DNA of 64,000 bases from Antarcticimicrobium luteum. GTDB taxonomy: Bacteria; Pseudomonadota; Alphaproteobacteria; Rhodobacterales; Rhodobacteraceae. The notes below the pieces were generated by a model. It was not told where the DNA came from. It did no database searches and was given only the letters and a program-made list of their open reading frames with translations. This document shows positions 1-6,554 of the stretch, in pieces. The position numbers were made by a program, and so were the translations under genes. The stretch lies in NCBI RefSeq assembly GCF_004358185.1, contig NZ_SMUV01000055.1, forward strand, positions 1 to 64,000. The letters run 5' to 3'. Position 1 is the stretch's first letter. The number at the start of each line of letters is the position of its first letter.

Positions 1-107
1 ACCCAGTCGGCGCCCTGATCCTCGATGGCGCGGATCTCCTGCCCGAAGTTGGCGAAATCGGCGGACAGGATCGACGGCGCGATCTTGATGGAACGGTCGA
101 AGCTCAT
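1..107 (-). CDS. rpe: ribulose-phosphate 3-epimerase, N-terminal part only
   Basis: The gene runs off the left edge, so only about 35 residues are visible. They begin MSFDRSIKIAPSILSADF, and the APSILSADF segment is the first strand of the TIM barrel in D-ribulose-5-phosphate 3-epimerase, which interconverts ribulose 5-phosphate and xylulose 5-phosphate in the pentose phosphate and Calvin routes. The start at 107 is chosen because GGAG lies 9 nt upstream. An in-frame ATG at 116 would add only MHE and leave no ribosome site. The gene is divergent from the phosphonate importer. Family assignment rests on the N-terminus alone. Confidence 0.8.
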   Translation of the reverse strand, partial: MSFDRSIKIAPSILSADFANFGQEIRAIEDQGADW

Positions 108-205
108 CTCATGCATCTCCACTTGGCCTGACCTGCATATAGGCCGCCTGCGCCTCGGACGGTAGGGGCGAATCGACCCGCAGGGGCGCGAATGGCCGGT
201 CCGCC

Positions 206-234
206 GCGTCATGAAACTTTCATCCCCCTGACAC
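206..234 (+). promoter_or_regulatory. three-repeat Pho box upstream of phnC
   Basis: Three 7-mers resembling the PhoB half-site CTGTCAT/C follow each other at 11-bp steps: GCGTCAT at 206-212, CTTTCAT at 217-223 and CTGACAC at 228-234, with 4-bp spacers GAAA and CCCC. The 7-4-7 arrangement is the known PhoB recognition layout. The block lies 54 bp before the phnC start and suggests phosphate-starvation activation of the importer operon. I see no copy here of the PhnF-type block found at 4469 and 6508. No convincing -10 is visible. Confidence 0.6.
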
Positions 235-287
235 ATACCCTTTGGACAGGCGCGATAGGCGGACCCGGAGATGAAAAGGGGTGGCCC

Positions 288-1112
288 GTGCTGCGTATCG
301 AGAAACTGACCAAACGGTTCGGCGAAAATACCGCGGTGGACGCGGCGAACCTGCATATCGACAAACCGGCTATGGTCGGCATCATCGGGCGGTCGGGTGC
401 GGGAAAGTCCACGCTGTTGCGGATGATCAACCGGCTGGCCGACGCGACCGGGGGGCGGATCCTGTTCGAGGGCCGCGATGTGACCGGCCTGACCGGCAAG
501 GCCCGGCGCGCCTGGCAGTCCGACTGCGCGATGATCTTTCAGCAGTTCAACCTGGTGCCGCGCATGGACGTGGTCTCGAACGTGCTGCACGGCACGCTCA
601 ACCGCCGCTCGACGCTGGCCACCATGTTCAACCTTTTCCCGACCGGGGACATCCATCGGGCCATCGACATCCTCGACCGGCTGGGCATCGCCGCGCATGC
701 CCCGAAACGGGCCGAGGCGCTCTCGGGCGGGCAACAGCAGCGCGTCGCCATCGCCCGCGCGCTGATGCAGGATCCCCGGATCATCCTCGCCGACGAACCG
801 ATTGCCAGCCTCGATCCGATGAACGCCCAGACCGTGATGGAGGCGCTGCGCCGCATCCACGAGGAGGACGGCCGCACCGTCATCTGCAACCTGCACACGC
901 TAGATACCGCCCGGCGCTATTGCGACCGGGTGGTCGGCATGCGCGACGGGCGCATCGTGTTCGACGGGCTGCCAGAACAGCTGACAACCGGTGTGGCGCG
1001 CGAAATCTACGGCGCCGATGCCAGTTTTTCCGAGTCGGCGACCTCGACCGAGATCGCGGCGCTGGACGCTCCGGCGCGTGGCGCGCTGCGCGAGGCCGAG
1101 GCGCTGATCTGA
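288..1112 (+). CDS. phnC: phosphonate ABC transporter ATP-binding protein PhnC
   Basis: This 274-residue ABC ATPase energises phosphonate import with PhnD and PhnE. It has a Walker [10 protein letters not shown] near residue 34, the signature LSGGQQQR, Walker B IILADEP and the D-loop SLDP. Its length and the [10 protein letters not shown] stretch after the Q-loop fit PhnC rather than a general importer ATPase. The GTG at 288 is taken as start: AAAGGGG precedes it and [12 protein letters not shown] matches the family N-terminus. An ATG at 192 would add 32 unconserved residues and would put the Pho box inside the gene. It is first in phnC-phnD-phnE-phnE. Confidence 0.93.
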   Translation: MLRIEKLTKRFGENTAVDAANLHIDKPAMVGIIGRSGAGKSTLLRMINRLADATGGRILFEGRDVTGLTGKARRAWQSDCAMIFQQFNLVPRMDVVSNVLHGTLNRRSTLATMFNLFPTGDIHRAIDILDRLGIAAHAPKRAEALSGGQQQRVAIARALMQDPRIILADEPIASLDPMNAQTVMEALRRIHEEDGRTVICNLHTLDTARRYCDRVVGMRDGRIVFDGLPEQLTTGVAREIYGADASFSESATSTEIAALDAPARGALREAEALI

Positions 1113-1172
1113 CCTGCGAATTTCCACGCCCGGGCCGATGGGGGCCGGGTCCAACAACCTGGAGACACCAAG

Positions 1173-2075
1173 ATGAAGAACCTGCTTGCCGCCATCGTGG
1201 CGACCACCGCCCTGACCGCCCCGGCCTTTGCCGAGGGCATCAGCGAATTCCGCATCGGCATCCTGGGCGGCGAGAACGCTCAGGACCGCATGAACAATAA
1301 CGAATGCCTGCGCGCCAAGACCGAGGAGCTGCTGGGCGTCGAGACCAAGCTGTTCGCCCCGGCCGATTACAACGGTGTGATCCAGGGCCTGCTGGGCGGC
1401 ACCATCGACATGGCCTGGCTGGGCGCCTCGGGCTATGCCAAGACCTGGCTGTCGGATCCCGAAGCGGTCGAGCCGGTTCTGGTCAAGGTCAACACCGACG
1501 GCAGCTACGGCTATTACTCGCTGGGCTTCGCCCGCAAGGACAGCGGCATCACCTCGCTGGAAGATGTGAAGGGCAAGGTGTTCGGCTTTGGCGATCCGAA
1601 TTCGACCAGCGGCTTTCTGATCCCGTCGATCGAGATCCCGCAGGCCATCGGCGCCACCATGACCTCGGGCGATTACTTTGGGGAAGTGAAGTTCACCGGC
1701 GGTCACGAGCAGACCATCGTCGCGGTCAACAACGGCGACGTCGATGCCGGCGTGACCTGGGCCGACGGCCTGGGCAACTGGGAAGACGGCTATAACTCCG
1801 GTGCGTTGCGCAAGGCCGTGGACGCGGGTCTGGTCGACATGAACGACCTGGTGCAGATATGGAAATCCAAGCCGATCCCGGAGGGTCCGGTGGTGCTGCG
1901 CAAGGCGCTGCCCGAGGACGTGAAGGTCAAGATGACCGGCCTGATGGCCTCGCTGAAGTCGATGGACGCGGAGTGCTTCTATGGTGTGGCGGCGGGCGAG
2001 GCCAAGGGCTTCATGCCGATCACCCACGACGCCTATGAGGTGATCATCGAGGCGCGCCGGCTGAAGTCCAACTGA
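1173..2075 (+). CDS. phnD: phosphonate ABC transporter substrate-binding protein PhnD
   Basis: This 300-residue periplasmic protein captures phosphonates and delivers them to the PhnE permeases. Residues 1-20 (MKNLLAAIVATTALTAPAFA) form a classical signal peptide. The mature part has the PhnD fold segments GILGGENAQDR, YNGVIQGLLGGTIDMAWLG and FGFGDPNSTSGFLIP, where the phosphonate group is bound by the SGF-type loop. A good Shine-Dalgarno (CCTGGAG) precedes the ATG. It lies 60 bp after phnC and is followed by a strong stem-loop, which probably keeps its transcript more abundant than those of the permeases. Confidence 0.95.
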   Translation: MKNLLAAIVATTALTAPAFAEGISEFRIGILGGENAQDRMNNNECLRAKTEELLGVETKLFAPADYNGVIQGLLGGTIDMAWLGASGYAKTWLSDPEAVEPVLVKVNTDGSYGYYSLGFARKDSGITSLEDVKGKVFGFGDPNSTSGFLIPSIEIPQAIGATMTSGDYFGEVKFTGGHEQTIVAVNNGDVDAGVTWADGLGNWEDGYNSGALRKAVDAGLVDMNDLVQIWKSKPIPEGPVVLRKALPEDVKVKMTGLMASLKSMDAECFYGVAAGEAKGFMPITHDAYEVIIEARRLKSN

Positions 2076-2093
2076 TCCAGACCATCCTTTCTG

Positions 2094-2120
2094 CGGGGCC
2101 CGGCATTATGCCGGGCCCCG
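2094..2120 (+). terminator. intercistronic stem-loop between phnD and phnE
   Basis: A perfect 11-bp stem (CGGGGCCCGGC at 2094-2104, complement at 2110-2120) closes an ATTAT loop and is followed by only a short TTTA. It starts 18 bp after the phnD stop. Stem-loops directly after a binding-protein gene commonly protect the upstream mRNA end or lower read-through, giving more binding protein than permease. Because the downstream permeases have no promoter of their own that I can see, partial termination is more likely than full. Confidence 0.65.
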
Positions 2121-2143
2121 TTTACCGAACCGGGGGCACCCAA

Positions 2144-3013
2144 ATGGCCGATCTCACCGCCGATCCCGCAGGGGTTTCGGACATTCGCAGCGCCTACATC
2201 GAGATGACGCGGCGCAAGCGCGTCTATGGCGGGTTGCTGCTGATCCTCTTCGTGGCCCTGATGGCTGCCGGGTTCCGCACCGCCGACGACCGCAACGCCG
2301 GGAATTTCCGCGACGGGATCGCCCATGTCTTCGATTACCCCGCCGAGGTGCTGAGCGAGGCCGCCGAAAAGGCCGCGCAACTGCCCGGTCACATCGTTCA
2401 CTTCTTTCCCGCGCTGGTCGAGACGTTGAACATCGCCGCCGCCTCGACCCTGATCGGGGCGTTGCTGGGCACGGTGCTGTCACTGCTCTCGACCCGCGGC
2501 CTGGCGCGCTGGCCCATGCTGATCCCGGTGTTCCGCCGCCTGATGGACATCTCGCGCGCGGTTCCGGAGATCGTCATCGCGCTGGTGCTGATCTTCGTGC
2601 TGGGCGGCGGCCCGGTGCCGGCGATGATCGCCATCGCCATTCACACCTCGGGCGCGCTGGGCAAGCTGTTTTCCGAGGTGAACGAGAACGCCTCGCTCAA
2701 GCCCGTCGAGGGGTTGCAGTCGGTCGGCGCGAACTGGACCCAGCGGATGTACCTGGGCGTGATCCCACAGGTCGGCCCCAACTATGTCAGCTATGCGCTG
2801 CTGCGGTTCGAGATCAATATCCGCGCCTCGGCCATCCTCGGCTTTGTCGGCGCCGGCGGCATCGGATACGAGCTGCGCAACTCCATGTCCTGGGGGCAGG
2901 GGCGTTATGACGAGGCGGCGGCGATCTTCATCCTGCTGTTCCTGACCATCGTGATCGTCGATCAGCTCTCCGGCCGCCTGCGCGACCGCCTGACCCATGG
3001 AGCCCGGACATGA
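2144..3013 (+). CDS. phnE: phosphonate ABC transporter permease PhnE (first copy)
   Basis: This 289-residue inner-membrane permease forms part of the phosphonate channel. One membrane segment lies at about residues 27-44, then a short periplasmic stretch, then a BPD_transp_1 permease domain from about 85 to 280. The coupling loop that contacts PhnC reads VEGLQSVGANWTQRMYLGV, close to the EAA consensus of this family, and GFVGAGGIGYELR is the usual late motif. The ATG at 2144 is preceded by GGGGG. An earlier ATG at 2108 falls inside the upstream stem-loop and is rejected. It overlaps the second permease gene by 4 bp. Confidence 0.92.
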   Translation: MADLTADPAGVSDIRSAYIEMTRRKRVYGGLLLILFVALMAAGFRTADDRNAGNFRDGIAHVFDYPAEVLSEAAEKAAQLPGHIVHFFPALVETLNIAAASTLIGALLGTVLSLLSTRGLARWPMLIPVFRRLMDISRAVPEIVIALVLIFVLGGGPVPAMIAIAIHTSGALGKLFSEVNENASLKPVEGLQSVGANWTQRMYLGVIPQVGPNYVSYALLRFEINIRASAILGFVGAGGIGYELRNSMSWGQGRYDEAAAIFILLFLTIVIVDQLSGRLRDRLTHGART

Positions 3014-4335
3014 CCGTATTCGCAACAGATCCCGGCGCCGAGGGGCTCAAGGCGCAGGCCGACCGCCTGTTCGCCCGCAAGCGGCTGATGAATTTCGGCC
3101 TGCCGATTCTGGTGCTGACCTATCTCGCTTACGTGATCTTCGCCTTCGACGTGCCTGGCCTGTATGAGCGCGCCAGCCTGGAGAATGCCCGCACGTTGGT
3201 CGCCGACAGCTACAGCTACAAGACCCATGTCACCCGCGACAACCGCAACGGCGTGGTCAGCGTCGCCATCGAGGGAGAGCGCAAGGGCAGCTACCCCGAG
3301 GGCACCGGCCCCGACTGGGTGGCGCTGGGCGAGACCACGGTGATCGACCTCGGGAACGGTCATATCGTACGGTTCGGCCCCGAAATTGTGGAATATGACA
3401 TTCCTGGTTATGGTCTGGTTCGCGCCACCCCCAGCCGCAGCGCCGGTGTGGAGGCCGAACTGCGGTCTGGCGCCGTGCCCGACTGGATCAACCAGTCCAG
3501 GAATCGTCTGGCGATCAAGACCGACGCCGGACGGCTGACCGTGACCCGCAACCGCGCCGAGGTGTTCCGCTATTTCACCGGCTGGGAACTGTTCTGGTTC
3601 ACCCTCGACAGCCCGTATCACGGGATGGGGCCCGTCCCGCTGCTGCGCCATGCGTTCTCGGGCGAGGCCGGTGCGATCTGGTCGGATTTCTGGAACAACG
3701 CCATGTGGCGGCATCGGGACGTGGCCTGGGCCCTGTTCGAGACCATCCTGATGGCGTTCCTGGGCACCATGGGTGCGGGTCTGGTGGCGCTGCCGGTGGC
3801 GTTTCTGGCCTCGCGGAATTTTACGCCGCTGCGCAGCGTTCGGTTTGCCATGCGCCGGCTGTTCGATTTCCTGCGCGGTGTCGATGCGCTGATCTGGACC
3901 ATCGTGCTGGCCCGCGCCTTTGGCCCCGGGCCGCTGACCGGCGCGCTGGCGATCCTGGTCACCGATACCGGCACCTTCGGCAAGATCTTTTCCGAGGCTC
4001 TGGAGAACATCGACGAAAAGCAGATCGAGGGCGTCGCCTCCACCGGGGCGAAACCGATCCAGCGGTATCGCTTTGGCGTGATCCCGCAGGTGACCCCGGT
4101 GCTGCTGAGCCAGCTGCTCTATTTCCTCGAATCCAACACCCGCAGCGCCACCATCATCGGCGCGATCACCGGCGGCGGCATCGGCCTGCTGCTGACCCAG
4201 GCGATCATCACCCAGAAGGACTGGGAAGAGGTCGCCTATTACATCGTGCTGATCATCCTGATGGTGATGGTGATGGACTGGTTCTCGGGCTGGCTGCGGC
4301 GCAAGCTGATCGCCGGCAGTGAGAGCGGGCACTGA
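3010..4335 (+). CDS. phnE: phosphonate ABC transporter permease PhnE (second copy, long form)
   Basis: This 441-residue permease probably pairs with the first PhnE to form a heterodimeric channel. It has a first membrane segment at about residues 25-48, then about 180 soluble residues (55-235) not found in the short PhnE, then a permease domain (about 245-435) with the EAA-like loop IEGVASTGAKPIQRYRFGV and the motif IGAITGGGIGLLL. Start and stop overlap the previous gene (ATGA at 3010), so the two are translationally coupled. Long and short PhnE pairs are known from alphaproteobacterial phn operons. The role of the extra domain is unknown. Confidence 0.9.
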   Translation: MTVFATDPGAEGLKAQADRLFARKRLMNFGLPILVLTYLAYVIFAFDVPGLYERASLENARTLVADSYSYKTHVTRDNRNGVVSVAIEGERKGSYPEGTGPDWVALGETTVIDLGNGHIVRFGPEIVEYDIPGYGLVRATPSRSAGVEAELRSGAVPDWINQSRNRLAIKTDAGRLTVTRNRAEVFRYFTGWELFWFTLDSPYHGMGPVPLLRHAFSGEAGAIWSDFWNNAMWRHRDVAWALFETILMAFLGTMGAGLVALPVAFLASRNFTPLRSVRFAMRRLFDFLRGVDALIWTIVLARAFGPGPLTGALAILVTDTGTFGKIFSEALENIDEKQIEGVASTGAKPIQRYRFGVIPQVTPVLLSQLLYFLESNTRSATIIGAITGGGIGLLLTQAIITQKDWEEVAYYIVLIILMVMVMDWFSGWLRRKLIAGSESGH

Positions 4336-4379
4336 GGCGGCCGTCTTCCGCCGCCGGCGGGAGTATTTGGGCCGAGAAG

Positions 4380-4403
4380 AAGCAGGGGTTTGCCCTGCTT
4401 TTT
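4380..4403 (+). terminator. rho-independent terminator of phnCDEE
   Basis: An 8-bp stem AAGCAGGG (4380-4387) and CCCTGCTT (4393-4400) with loop GTTTG runs into a T-tract. It lies 45 bp after the second phnE stop and before the promoter of the acyltransferase gene, so it separates the importer operon from the next unit. Confidence 0.75.
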
Positions 4404-4411
4404 CGTTATGC

Positions 4412-4429
4412 GCGTCACAAAATGTTCAC
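4412..4429 (+). promoter_or_regulatory. Pho-box-like repeat upstream of the acyltransferase gene
   Basis: GCGTCAC (4412-4418), AAAA, TGTTCAC (4423-4429) has the 7-4-7 layout of a PhoB site. The single halves are weaker than at 206-234. Support comes from position: an equivalent repeat at 6450-6467 stands at the same distance from the same kind of promoter and operator. Confidence 0.45.
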
Positions 4430-4439
4430 GGCAAAGAAA

Positions 4440-4468
4440 TTGCCGTCGGCGGCGCGGGTGGATATGAT
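4440..4468 (+). promoter_or_regulatory. sigma-70-type promoter of the acyltransferase unit
   Basis: TTGCCG (4440-4445) and TATGAT (4463-4468) are separated by exactly 17 bp. The -35 begins 10 bp after the Pho-box-like repeat and the -10 ends directly at the putative PhnF operator, so a bound repressor would cover the transcription start. Confidence 0.6.
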
Positions 4469-4497
4469 TTGTCTAGTTGTATGAAATTCATAGACAA
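4469..4497 (+). promoter_or_regulatory. putative PhnF operator 1
   Basis: This 29-bp block has TTGTCTA (4469-4475) and its inverted partner TAGACAA (4491-4497), with an inner TTGTATG at 4477. It matches the block at 6508-6536 at 22 of 29 positions with no gaps, although the surrounding sequence is otherwise different. The second copy lies between divergent phnF and phnG, where a GntR/HutC-type regulator normally binds. Assignment to PhnF is an inference from this placement. Confidence 0.6.
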
Positions 4498-4514
4498 GTC
4501 GAAAGGCTTCCCTG

Positions 4515-5129
4515 ATGCCGCGCCTCAGCCCCACGGACCCCGTTATCCATCCCGATTGCGAGGTGGTGAACACCACCTTCGGCGCCTATTGCGAGCTGGG
4601 CCGCGGCAGCCGGGTGCAGAATTCGGAGTTTCTGGATTACTCCTATACCGACCGCTCGACCGATATCGCCAATGCGACCATCGGCAAGTTCGCCAATATC
4701 GCCAGCTACACGAGGATCGGGCCGACCGATCATCCGCTGCACACCGCCAGCCTGCATCATTTCCTGTATCGCTCGGCGGATTACTGGGACAATACGGAAT
4801 TCGATGAGGGCTTTTTCGCGCATCGCAAGTCGCGCCGGGCCACCATCGGCCATGACACCTGGCTGGGCCACAATTGCATCATTAAGCCCGAGGTGACGGT
4901 GGGCGACGGCGCCGTTGTGGCCTCGGGCGCGGTGGTGACCAAGGATGTGGAGCCCTATACCATCGTCGCCGGCCTGCCTGCCAAACCGATGCGCCGCCGC
5001 CAGCCGCCTAAAATCGCCGAGCGGCTGATCGAGCTGGCCTGGTGGGACTGGAGCCACGATCGGCTGCGCGCCGCGCTGCCCGATTTCCGGGAGATGAGCG
5101 CCGAGGCGTTTCTGGAGAAATACGCCTGA
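4515..5129 (+). CDS. hexapeptide-repeat acyltransferase of phosphonate metabolism
   Basis: This 204-residue protein is a left-handed beta-helix acyltransferase of the xenobiotic/chloramphenicol acetyltransferase type. Hexapeptide turns run from about residue 15 to 160 (for example NATIGKFANIASYTRIGP and ATIGHDTWLGHNCIIKPEV), with the active-site histidine region DHPLH near residue 75. A subfamily with this profile is tied to phosphonate operons that lack phnO, and may acetylate aminoalkylphosphonates or a pathway intermediate. The substrate is not known. The gene has its own Pho-box, promoter and PhnF-type operator. Spacing suggests co-transcription with the hemerythrin-like gene 43 bp on. 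Confidence 0.8.
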   Translation: MPRLSPTDPVIHPDCEVVNTTFGAYCELGRGSRVQNSEFLDYSYTDRSTDIANATIGKFANIASYTRIGPTDHPLHTASLHHFLYRSADYWDNTEFDEGFFAHRKSRRATIGHDTWLGHNCIIKPEVTVGDGAVVASGAVVTKDVEPYTIVAGLPAKPMRRRQPPKIAERLIELAWWDWSHDRLRAALPDFREMSAEAFLEKYA

Positions 5130-5139
5130 TCGAGGGCTT

Positions 5140-5156
5140 GCCCGGCGGGCGGCACG
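5140..5156. repeat. short GC palindromic repeat, copy A
   Basis: The 17-mer GCCCGGCGGGCGGCACG here recurs exactly at 13655-13671. Both copies lie just after a stop codon of a phosphonate gene (acyltransferase here, phnM there). Its core can fold as a small hairpin. With no T-tract it is more likely a dispersed intergenic element than a classical terminator. Confidence 0.5.
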
Positions 5157-5172
5157 GATCTACCTCTGGTTC

Positions 5173-5718
5173 ATGTCCGATCCCGACCTTTCACTTCATG
5201 CCCGGTCCGGCCTGCCCGAGGCGCTGCGGGTTCTGGTCGAGGAGATCCCGCGCGACGCCTGGCAGGCGCATCCCGATTTCGGCGGCCTTGTCGCGTTCTG
5301 GCTGGAGCGTCATCTCCTGTTCCGCCGCCTGCTGGCGACGCTGGAGGCGGATGTGCAGGCGTTGATCGACGGCCAGATCCCGTTCGAGGTCTATGCGCCG
5401 CGGCTGTCGCGGTTAGGCGGGCTGCTGGTGAACGAGCTGCACGGTCATCACCAGATTGAGGATCAGCATTATTTCCCTCTTCTCGCGCGGTTCGATCCGC
5501 GGATCGGGGCCGGTTTCGACCTGCTTGACGCCGACCACCAGGCTCTGGACGGGCTGTTGAATGACATGGCAACGGCCGCGAACGCGGCGTTGGCGGGCGG
5601 TGCGCCGGGACGTCTGGCCGATCATCTGGACGGATTCGGGCGGATGCTGCACCGGCATCTGGAGGACGAGGAAGAGATCGTCGTGCCGGTGATCCTGAAA
5701 ACGGGCTTCGGCGGGTAG
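5173..5718 (+). CDS. hemerythrin HHE domain protein
   Basis: This 181-residue soluble protein has the histidine and acidic ligand pattern of hemerythrin-like four-helix bundles: ERHLLFRRL near residue 50, HGHHQIEDQHYFP near 95, LDADHQALD near 118 and HRHLEDEEEIVVPVI near 160. Such proteins bind a di-iron centre and can sense or buffer oxygen, nitric oxide or iron. Its place between the acyltransferase and phnF is notable, because PhnJ is an oxygen-labile radical SAM enzyme. A link is only inference. The ribosome site before the ATG at 5173 is weak. Confidence 0.8.
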   Translation: MSDPDLSLHARSGLPEALRVLVEEIPRDAWQAHPDFGGLVAFWLERHLLFRRLLATLEADVQALIDGQIPFEVYAPRLSRLGGLLVNELHGHHQIEDQHYFPLLARFDPRIGAGFDLLDADHQALDGLLNDMATAANAALAGGAPGRLADHLDGFGRMLHRHLEDEEEIVVPVILKTGFGG

Positions 5719-5740
5719 GCGCGGCCGCCCTCAGGCGCCC

Positions 5741-6451
5741 TCAGGCACCGTCCACGGTCAGGGTGACCCGGTCGCCCGCGAACCAGGTGCGGCCATATTC
5801 CACCGGCGCGCCGTCGGCGTCGACATTAACTCCGACGGTGCGCAGGATCGGGGCTCCCTCGGCCACCCGCAGGTGCAGGGCCTGGGTCGCATTGGCCTGT
5901 TTCGCGGTGATCCGGGTCTGCTGCCGCGTGTAGTCCGCGACCCCGCAACGGGCCAGCGCCTCGGTGACAGAGCGGGTCTCGCTCAGCGCGTCCCGCAGGC
6001 CCGGAAACCGCTCGCCGGGAAAGGTGCTGCGGAACAGCGCGATGGGCGCGCCATCGGCCAGCGACAGCCCGTCGTAGACCAGCACCGGATCACCCGGAGC
6101 GAGCGCCAGCGCATCGGCCTCGCGCGCGTCGGCGGCGCGGGCATCCAGCGACAGCAGCTTTTTGGCGGGCAATTGACCGCCGGCGGCGACATTGCCATGG
6201 AATCTGACCCGCCGCCCGATCGGGTAGTCGGTGGGGCGGGCGGCGACGAACACCCCGGCGCCGCGGCGCGCATGCACCAGCCCCTGATCGGCCATTTCCG
6301 CCAGCGCCCGGCGCACCGTATGCCGGTTGACGCCGAATTTCGCCGCCAGCTGCGCCTCGGTCGGCAGCCGGTCGCCGGTGGCATAGCGGGCCTCGGCGAT
6401 ATCGGCGGTCAAGGCGATGGCGATGGATTTCCAGAGTGGGGTGCGGGCCAT
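5741..6451 (-). CDS. phnF: GntR/HutC-family regulator PhnF
   Basis: This 236-residue regulator has an N-terminal winged helix-turn-helix (about residues 10-75, with LPTEAQLAAKFGVNRHTVRR) and a C-terminal UTRA effector domain (about 95-235). HutC-type proteins of this kind in phn loci repress until a pathway ligand binds. The gene is divergent from phnG, and its start codon falls within the Pho-box-like repeat at 6450-6467. The operator block at 6508-6536 also overlaps a possible minus-strand -35 (TTGTCT, 6536-6531), so autoregulation is likely. It is convergent with the hemerythrin-like gene (22-bp gap). Confidence 0.88.
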   Translation of the reverse strand: MARTPLWKSIAIALTADIAEARYATGDRLPTEAQLAAKFGVNRHTVRRALAEMADQGLVHARRGAGVFVAARPTDYPIGRRVRFHGNVAAGGQLPAKKLLSLDARAADAREADALALAPGDPVLVYDGLSLADGAPIALFRSTFPGERFPGLRDALSETRSVTEALARCGVADYTRQQTRITAKQANATQALHLRVAEGAPILRTVGVNVDADGAPVEYGRTWFAGDRVTLTVDGA

Positions 6452-6467
6452 GTCATTAAATCTTCAC
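6450..6467 (+). promoter_or_regulatory. Pho-box-like repeat upstream of phnG
   Basis: ATGTCAT (6450-6456), TAAA, TCTTCAC (6461-6467) has the PhoB 7-4-7 layout; the first half matches the consensus at six of seven positions. It overlaps the phnF start codon, so PhoB binding could activate phnG and hinder phnF at once. The distance to the operator matches that at 4412-4497 within 1 bp. Confidence 0.5.
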
Positions 6468-6478
6468 AACGCGGTGGA

Positions 6479-6507
6479 TTGCGCCCGAGGGATGGGCGGG
6501 ATAATAT
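6479..6507 (+). promoter_or_regulatory. sigma-70-type promoter of phnGHIJKLN
   Basis: TTGCGC (6479-6484) and TAATAT (6502-6507) are spaced by 17 bp. The -35 begins 11 bp after the Pho-box-like repeat and the -10 abuts the operator block, the same plan as at 4440-4468. Confidence 0.6.
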
Positions 6508-6536
6508 TTGTATAGTTGTATAGTGAACATAGACAA
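6508..6536 (+). promoter_or_regulatory. putative PhnF operator 2
   Basis: The block opens with a perfect 8-bp direct repeat, TTGTATAG twice (6508-6523), and closes with the inverted half TAGACAA (6530-6536). It agrees with 4469-4497 at 22 of 29 positions. It sits immediately after the phnG -10 and in the divergent gap to phnF. Binding by PhnF would block phnG initiation and probably phnF as well. Confidence 0.65.
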
Positions 6537-6554
6537 CCCGGCCAAGAGGCATTC

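Noticed and set aside
192-287. Upstream ATG for phnC at 192
   Set aside because: It would place the Pho box inside the gene and add 32 residues with no family similarity. GTG at 288 has a ribosome site.
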